Shown here: positions 14,646-18,291 of the stretch, in pieces
Position numbering within the stretch: the stretch's first letter is position 1
Layout: the number at the start of each line of letters is the position of its first letter
Assembly (NCBI GenBank): GCA_037131165.1
Contig: JBAXRO010000037.1
Coordinates: 1-18,291, forward strand
Direction: 5' to 3'
Origin: WLNJ01 sp037131165
GTDB taxonomy: Bacteria > Actinomycetota > Thermoleophilia > Solirubrobacterales > Solirubrobacteraceae
DNA length: 18,291 nt
Made by a program: the position numbers and the translations under genes
Notes under the pieces: model-generated
Database searches by the model: none
What the model was told of the DNA's origin: nothing
The model's input: the letters and a program-made list of their open reading frames with translations, nothing else

Positions 14646-15599
14646 TCAGGTGGTCGACGCCGCGCGCCGCGCGGTCGCCGCCCCCTTGGCGGTTTGGTGT
14701 GACGTTCTGAATCGGGTGCTGCCGGTGAAGATGGGTTCGTTGTCGATCAGGCGGGTGCGTTCGGTCCGTGCGGCGACGAAGACGCGGGGGAGGTGGGCCG
14801 GATCGGCGTCGCACGAGTGGCGCGCGGGGTCGGCGCAGCTCGTCAGGTCGTCGGCATGGCGGATCTCGAGGTAGTCGACTTCCAAGCCCGCCTCATTGAG
14901 CCGGGCCGATGCTGCGCCGAGTGCGACAGCGGGATTGCCTTCGCCCTGGCTGGCGGCGTCAGCCAACGAACGGAGGGCAGCCGGAAGGGCTGCGGCCTGT
15001 GATCGCTCAGCGTCGCTGAGGTTGGCGTTGCGGCTGCTCATCGCGAGGCCGTCGGGCTCCCGCACCGTCGGGCAGGGGATGATCCTCAAGGAGGGGTGGA
15101 GGTCGCTGGCCATCCGCGTCACGATCCTCAGTTGTTGCCAATCCTTCTCACCGAAGCAGGCGAAGTCGGGCCGGACGAGGCCGAAAAGCCGGGCCACGAC
15201 AGTCGTGACGCCGTCGAAGTGGGAGTCCCCGCGTGAGCGCCCGCAAAGGACGCCGGTGAGGCTTCGGTCGGCGAGGACGGTTGTGGCGAACCCCTCCGGG
15301 TAGACGTCCTCGAACCGTGGGAGAAAAAGGACGTCGCAGCCGGCCGACTCGAGAAGCTCCGAATCGGTTGCCTCGTCCCGTGGGTAGGCGTCGAAGTCCT
15401 CGCCAGGGCCGAACTGGGTCGGGTTGACGAACACGCTGGCGACAGTCATGCCTCCCTCGGCGACCGATGAGCGCACGAGCGAAAGGTGGCCCTGATGGAG
15501 CGAACCCATCGTCGGCACGAACCCGATCGGCCCGTTCGAGGCCATTCCCGTGGGACGGATCGCCTCCTCCAACTCCGACTGACTTCTGACCGTGATCAT
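14646..15599 (-). CDS. panC: Pantothenate synthetase
   Basis: PanC joins pantoate and beta-alanine with ATP through a pantoyl-adenylate. The 317-residue protein shows VPTMGSLHQGH with the HxGH motif (35-38), VNPTQFGPGEDFDAYPR (58-74), FGEKDWQQL (149-157), and the KMSKS-equivalent MSSRN (187-191), and the family's normal end at TRLIDN (282-287). About 30 further residues, Thr/Arg/Ala-rich, follow this point and have no family counterpart that I know of. The ATG overlaps the stop of the upstream DUF2520 gene by 4 bp (ATGA), which also fixes the start and implies translational coupling. Confidence 0.97.
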   Translation of the reverse strand: MITVRSQSELEEAIRPTGMASNGPIGFVPTMGSLHQGHLSLVRSSVAEGGMTVASVFVNPTQFGPGEDFDAYPRDEATDSELLESAGCDVLFLPRFEDVYPEGFATTVLADRSLTGVLCGRSRGDSHFDGVTTVVARLFGLVRPDFACFGEKDWQQLRIVTRMASDLHPSLRIIPCPTVREPDGLAMSSRNANLSDAERSQAAALPAALRSLADAASQGEGNPAVALGAASARLNEAGLEVDYLEIRHADDLTSCADPARHSCDADPAHLPRVFVAARTERTRLIDNEPIFTGSTRFRTSHQTAKGAATARRAASTT

Positions 15600-16390
15600 G
15601 TCCGTGCTCCCGTCGCCGCAAGGCGTTCGGTGGCCCGGCAGAGCTCGTCGAAGAGCGGAAGGAACTCGGGCAGCCGGGTCTCGATCTCGCTGCGCTGGCG
15701 AGCCACAGTGGCGTGATCGCCTCGGGCAACCGGGCCGGTCAGCGAGCGTTCGGCCCCGCTGGCCGCCCAGTTGGCGACAGTCCGCTCCACCAATGGGAGC
15801 AACCCGTCACGGGGGAGGCCAGCCGAGGCGGCAAGGGACTCGGCTGCGGATTCAAGCGTAAGCAGGAAGTTCGACGCGACCGAGGCGGCGGCGTGGTAGG
15901 CCGCCCGGTCTGCGTCAGCGATCTGGACCGGTGTCATGGCGAGGTCGGAGGCGATCCGGCGGGCGACCTCGAGCGAGCGCTCATCGCTTCCATCGACTGC
16001 CGCGAAGGCCCCGGCCAACTCGCCGGGTTCGCCCGTCAGCGTCATCAGGGGATGCAGGCAGAAGGCCGGGGTGCGCGGGAGCAGCTCGAGGCCATGGGCT
16101 CCGCAGCAGTGGCCGATCAGCGGGCCGTCCGCCACTTCGGAGGCGACCGACCGGACTGCCGAGTCGGGAACGCAGATCAGGACGACCTCGGCGGACGCAG
16201 GCAATTCCTCGTCGCGACCGAGGGGCCCGATGACAAGGTGGCCGGCATCGCTGAGGCCGTGCTCGAATGCCTTGCCGGCGCGGCCACCCCCGATCAGTGC
16301 GATGGCCAAGGGCTTACCTCCGGCTGCTGGGCCGGCCGCAGGCGCAGGGGCGTGCGCTTCGGTGTGGGATTCCAGATCCAGTTCCCGCAT
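15596..16390 (-). CDS. Rossmann-like / DUF2520 NAD(P)-binding protein in the pan operon
   Basis: The 264-residue protein has a Rossmann fold starting IALIGGGRAGKAF (30-42, GxGxxG-like). Next comes VVLICVPDSAV (69-79), where dehydrogenases of the P5C reductase/ketopantoate reductase type bind cofactor, then CLHPLMTLTG (111-120). The all-helical DUF2520 half includes YHAAASVASN (165-174) and LTGPVARGD (217-225). The fold is that of a beta-hydroxyacid-type dehydrogenase, but the reaction is not established to my knowledge. Its overlap with panC suggests a role in pantothenate synthesis; no panE or panD is present in the window. ATG 16390 is chosen because upstream sequence in this frame is antisense to the glycosylase gene and non-conserved in character. 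The ~25-residue Ala/Pro-rich lead before the fold leaves the exact start uncertain. Confidence 0.85.
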   Translation of the reverse strand: MRELDLESHTEAHAPAPAAGPAAGGKPLAIALIGGGRAGKAFEHGLSDAGHLVIGPLGRDEELPASAEVVLICVPDSAVRSVASEVADGPLIGHCCGAHGLELLPRTPAFCLHPLMTLTGEPGELAGAFAAVDGSDERSLEVARRIASDLAMTPVQIADADRAAYHAAASVASNFLLTLESAAESLAASAGLPRDGLLPLVERTVANWAASGAERSLTGPVARGDHATVARQRSEIETRLPEFLPLFDELCRATERLAATGART

Positions 16391-16480
16391 CGGGATACCG
16401 GTCGTGGTGGCGATTTTGGATTTCGGTTCCCTGCGGGAGTCCTGCCGGTTGCCCGTGCCTGCTCCCGGAACCTGCCCTAA

Positions 16481-16486
16481 CTGTAC
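16481..16486 (-). promoter_or_regulatory. Possible -10 element for the pan operon
   Basis: TACAGT on the minus strand lies 90 nt before the ATG of the DUF2520 gene. It matches the -10 of the small membrane protein gene base for base, but no -35 is visible and the leader would be about 84 nt. The 162-bp divergent region 16391-16552 must hold promoters for both directions. Confidence 0.3.
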
Positions 16487-16522
16487 ACGCAAGATCCGGC
16501 GCCGTAGCCGATCGAATGCCTC

Positions 16523-16536
16523 GGCCAGTCGTGGCC
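16523..16536. repeat. Short inverted repeat in the divergent pan operon/UDG region
   Basis: GGCCA-GTCG-TGGCC is a perfect 5-bp inverted repeat with a 4-base centre, placed just upstream of the candidate -10 of the glycosylase gene. It could be an operator but is short enough to arise by chance in GC-rich DNA. Confidence 0.25.
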
Positions 16537-16540
16537 ATGC

Positions 16541-16546
16541 GAAACT
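16541..16546 (+). promoter_or_regulatory. Degenerate candidate -10 of the uracil-DNA glycosylase gene
   Basis: GAAACT keeps the key A (second) and T (sixth) of a -10 hexamer and ends exactly 6 nt before ATG 16553, the same leaderless spacing as uvrA. No Shine-Dalgarno is present. Confidence 0.3.
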
Positions 16547-16552
16547 GCGGCC

Positions 16553-17236
16553 ATGGAGGCAGTCGGAGACGAGGGCTCCCTCGATTCGAGGGAACGGAGC
16601 CTCAGGCGCGTTTGCGATCAGGCCAGTCGCTGTGAGCGGTGTGGACTCAGTGAGACTCGCACCCAGGTCGTATTCGGTTCCGGCAGGGCCGACGCCGAGG
16701 TGATGTTCATCGGTGAGGCACCCGGGGCCGACGAGGATCGGCTTGGGACGCCGTTCGTGGGACGGTCCGGAAGGCTGCTCGACGGGTTGCTCGCCGAGGC
16801 CGGGATCGAGCGCGAGGAGGTCTTCATTGCGAACGTCCTCAAGTGCCGCCCGCCCGAGAACCGCGACCCAAGGCCGGTCGAGATCGAGTCGTGCTCGGTC
16901 TGGTTGGCAAAGCAGATGGAGCTCGTGGAGCCAAGGCTCGTTTGCACTCTGGGCAACTTTGCAACCAAGCTCCTGAGGGGTGACCCGACGGGGATCACGA
17001 AGGTCCACGGAACACCGGAGATCAAGACCGTCGCTGGCAGGCGGGTTCGGCTCTACCCGCTGTTCCACCCTTCGGCTGCGCTGCGGTCGACCACGACGCT
17101 CGGACTGTTGCGAGCCGACCTGATGCGGATCCCGGATCTCGTGGGGCTACCGCTGCCTGCGCCCGAAGCGCCGATCGGTGGGCGGAGTCCCGGCGAGGTG
17201 CCCGGCCGTCAACTCGGCCTGCTCGATCCCGAGTAG
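16553..17236 (+). CDS. Uracil-DNA glycosylase, family 4 (4Fe-4S)
   Basis: This enzyme removes uracil from DNA (from cytosine deamination or dUTP incorporation) and starts base excision repair. In the 227-residue protein the four cluster cysteines are visible: C27-x2-C30, C98 and C114, with the spacing of family-4 enzymes. Catalytic motifs are GEAPGADED (54-62), FVGRSGRLLDGLL (68-80), NVLKCRPPENRDP (94-106) and HPSAALR (172-178). The residues after the first motif (GEAPGADED) fit family 4 rather than family 5. It runs divergent from the pan operon and converges on the GT2 gene, with stops 8 bp apart. The start follows from the degenerate -10 and from the position of the first cysteine pair. 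Confidence 0.93.
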   Translation: MEAVGDEGSLDSRERSLRRVCDQASRCERCGLSETRTQVVFGSGRADAEVMFIGEAPGADEDRLGTPFVGRSGRLLDGLLAEAGIEREEVFIANVLKCRPPENRDPRPVEIESCSVWLAKQMELVEPRLVCTLGNFATKLLRGDPTGITKVHGTPEIKTVAGRRVRLYPLFHPSAALRSTTTLGLLRADLMRIPDLVGLPLPAPEAPIGGRSPGEVPGRQLGLLDPE

Positions 17237-17250
17237 GTCCGGTCCTACTC
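17231..17250. terminator. Bidirectional terminator-like hairpin between convergent genes
   Basis: GAGTAGG (17231-17237) and CCTACTC (17244-17250) form a perfect 7-bp stem with a 6-base loop, extended by a further CC/GG pair across a mismatch. Each arm contains the TAG stop of one of the two converging genes. No U-tract follows. Symmetry and position favour a shared terminator. Confidence 0.55.
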
Positions 17251-18237
17251 CGGCGAGTCCGGGTGACCGCCCGCCGATGGCCCGCGCCATGGCCTATTGG
17301 GGATCACTTGGTCGATCGGGACCTTCGGTTGAGGCCGGGACCTGCGGTCTCTGGCCAGTGCCGGGACCAGGGCGAGGCCGGACCTGAGACCGCGAAGCCA
17401 GGACCGGAGGGTCCCTGCCCGGAAGTGATGCCAGGCCCAGGCCGCCTGGCGGTAGAGGACGGGACCGAGCCACCGCGGAGGGAAGTGACTCGCGACGATC
17501 GCGATCGTGTTCCGCTCGACCCAGAGGGTCGCGCCCCCGGAGAGAGCGCGCTCGGACCCTCCACCTGCGTGCCGGGCGACAGCCGGTTCGTAGAGGCAAC
17601 GCCAGCCGGCCTGCCTCAGCCGGAGTCCGAGTTCGACGTCCTCGAGGTAGGTGAACAGCCTCTCGTCGAAGCCACCCACCCCGGTCACAGCTGAGCCGCG
17701 GTAGAGCGCCGCGCCGGCGCAGGCGCTCCAGACCTCGCCTGGGGAGTCGAAACGCCCGTCATCGACCCGGAACCGGCCCCGCTGCTCGGTCGCGCCGTCG
17801 CGCCGGAGAAAGTCGCCGGTGTCATAGATCAAGCTGGGATCCACGAGGTCAACCATCTTGGTGGCGACCGAGGCCGCCCCGGGGTTGGCGATCAGCACTT
17901 CTCGGGTTCGCTCGAGCCAATCCGGCTCGAGTTCGATGTCGGAGTTGACAAGGGCCACCAGCTCACCGGTCGCCAAGGCGATCCCGCCGTTGGCTGCAGC
18001 GGCGAACCCACGGTTCTCGGGCCAACTCTCGACCCGGACGTGAGGCCAGCGGCGGGCGAGGTGATCGACTGAGCCGTCAGTCGATCCGTTGTCGACGACG
18101 ATCGTCTCGAGTGGCCTCCTCGACTGGCGCTCGAGTGAGCCGAGCACGCCGTCGAGCCAGCGCATGCCGTTCCAGTTCGGGATCACGACGGAGACTTCGC
18201 CGCGCCGTGGCTCGTTCTCGACCGTCAACCCTTCCAA
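17245..18237 (-). CDS. GT2-family glycosyltransferase (rhamnosyltransferase-like)
   Basis: The 330-residue protein has a GT-A fold: SVVIPNWNG (16-24), VVDNGSTDGS (47-56), NRGFAAAANGGI (75-86), the metal/nucleotide site NSD (98-100), and the acceptor/catalytic segment TYLEDVELGLRLRQAGW (196-212) with Glu199/Asp200, followed by His223. This layout is that of WbbL/RfbF-like inverting transferases that add sugars such as rhamnose to cell-wall or surface polysaccharides from dTDP-sugars; the exact donor is not determined. The C-terminal part (about 245-330) is amphipathic and basic, perhaps membrane-associated. There is no ATG or GTG near the start. TTG 18237 is used here, but TTG 18228 is equally likely because it overlaps the upstream stop as TTGA. 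Confidence 0.9.
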   Translation of the reverse strand: MEGLTVENEPRRGEVSVVIPNWNGMRWLDGVLGSLERQSRRPLETIVVDNGSTDGSVDHLARRWPHVRVESWPENRGFAAAANGGIALATGELVALVNSDIELEPDWLERTREVLIANPGAASVATKMVDLVDPSLIYDTGDFLRRDGATEQRGRFRVDDGRFDSPGEVWSACAGAALYRGSAVTGVGGFDERLFTYLEDVELGLRLRQAGWRCLYEPAVARHAGGGSERALSGGATLWVERNTIAIVASHFPPRWLGPVLYRQAAWAWHHFRAGTLRSWLRGLRSGLALVPALARDRRSRPQPKVPIDQVIPNRPWRGPSAGGHPDSPE

Positions 18238-18290
18238 CCCCTTCGAGCCGATCTGAGCGCCCGCAGGCGCTTGCGCTCCTTCGTCGCATC
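18225..18290 (-). CDS. C-terminal end of an upstream minus-strand gene (partial)
   Basis: In one minus-strand frame the last 21 codons read as a basic tail containing KERKRLRALR and ending GWKG before a TGA at 18227-18225. That stop overlaps the alternative TTG start of the glycosyltransferase by 4 bp. This is how neighbouring genes are joined elsewhere in the window, so I read it as the 3' end of the preceding operon gene. Too little is visible to suggest a function. Confidence 0.4.
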   Translation of the reverse strand, partial: DATKERKRLRALRSARRGWKG

Positions 18291-18291
18291 G

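Noticed and set aside
16391..17068. N-terminal extension of the DUF2520 frame up to an ATG at 17068
   Set aside because: That extension is entirely antisense to the uracil-DNA glycosylase gene and the divergent promoter region. The Rossmann fold starts only after 16390.
1..18291. CRISPR arrays, insertion sequences, tRNA genes, attachment sites or replication origin
   Set aside because: I saw no regularly spaced repeats, transposase or integrase motifs, cloverleaf-like sequences or DnaA-box clusters. The region reads as ordinary core chromosome.

Overview
The window is a high-GC, densely packed bacterial chromosome segment with no mobile elements, tRNA, rRNA or CRISPR arrays. GTG and TTG starts are frequent, genes often overlap by 4 bp, and codons end in G or C. 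The gene set (an S1 with a long acidic tail beside coaE, a LemA/HtpX pair, a DUF2520-panC-panB operon, and a uvrA with a C-x2-H in its first zinc site) points to Actinomycetota. A deep lineage such as Thermoleophilia/Solirubrobacterales is plausible, but that placement is an inference from overall style.

Layout. (1) 1-1604: the 3' end of a membrane acyltransferase, coupled by a 4-bp overlap to a tandem-DUF606 (YdcZ-type) membrane protein. (2) 1643-4210: rpsA, coaE and a lytic transglycosylase on the + strand, closely packed or overlapping. (3) 4249-5229: an extended-SDR NAD-dependent epimerase/reductase. (4) 5263-11604: uvrB, two small uncharacterised genes, uvrA, then a hexapeptide-repeat acyltransferase. 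(5) 11682-13644: a small orphan membrane protein, then the lemA-htpX membrane proteostasis pair. (6) 13719-16390, minus strand: DUF2520 protein, panC and panB, a pantothenate operon converging on htpX. (7) 16553-17236: a 4Fe-4S family-4 uracil-DNA glycosylase, diverging from the pan operon and converging on (8) 17245-18237, a minus-strand GT2 glycosyltransferase overlapping the 3' end of another minus-strand gene at the window edge.

Functional themes are DNA repair (UvrA, UvrB, uracil-DNA glycosylase), translation and CoA supply (S1, CoaE, PanB, PanC), and the cell envelope (two acyltransferases, transglycosylase, GT2, LemA/HtpX). No stretch over 300 bases lacks a gene; the largest intergenic gap is the 162-bp divergent region at 16391-16552.

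This is mostly core genome and I do not see an obvious novel multi-gene system. The points most worth a second look are: a recurring TAnnnT-type -10 hexamer placed almost exactly 6 nt before several start codons, implying leaderless transcripts; a coaE with no ordinary start codon at its expected N-terminus; two conserved-looking small genes wedged between uvrB and uvrA; the DUF2520 protein as a candidate missing enzyme of pantothenate synthesis; and nested inverted repeats ahead of lemA.
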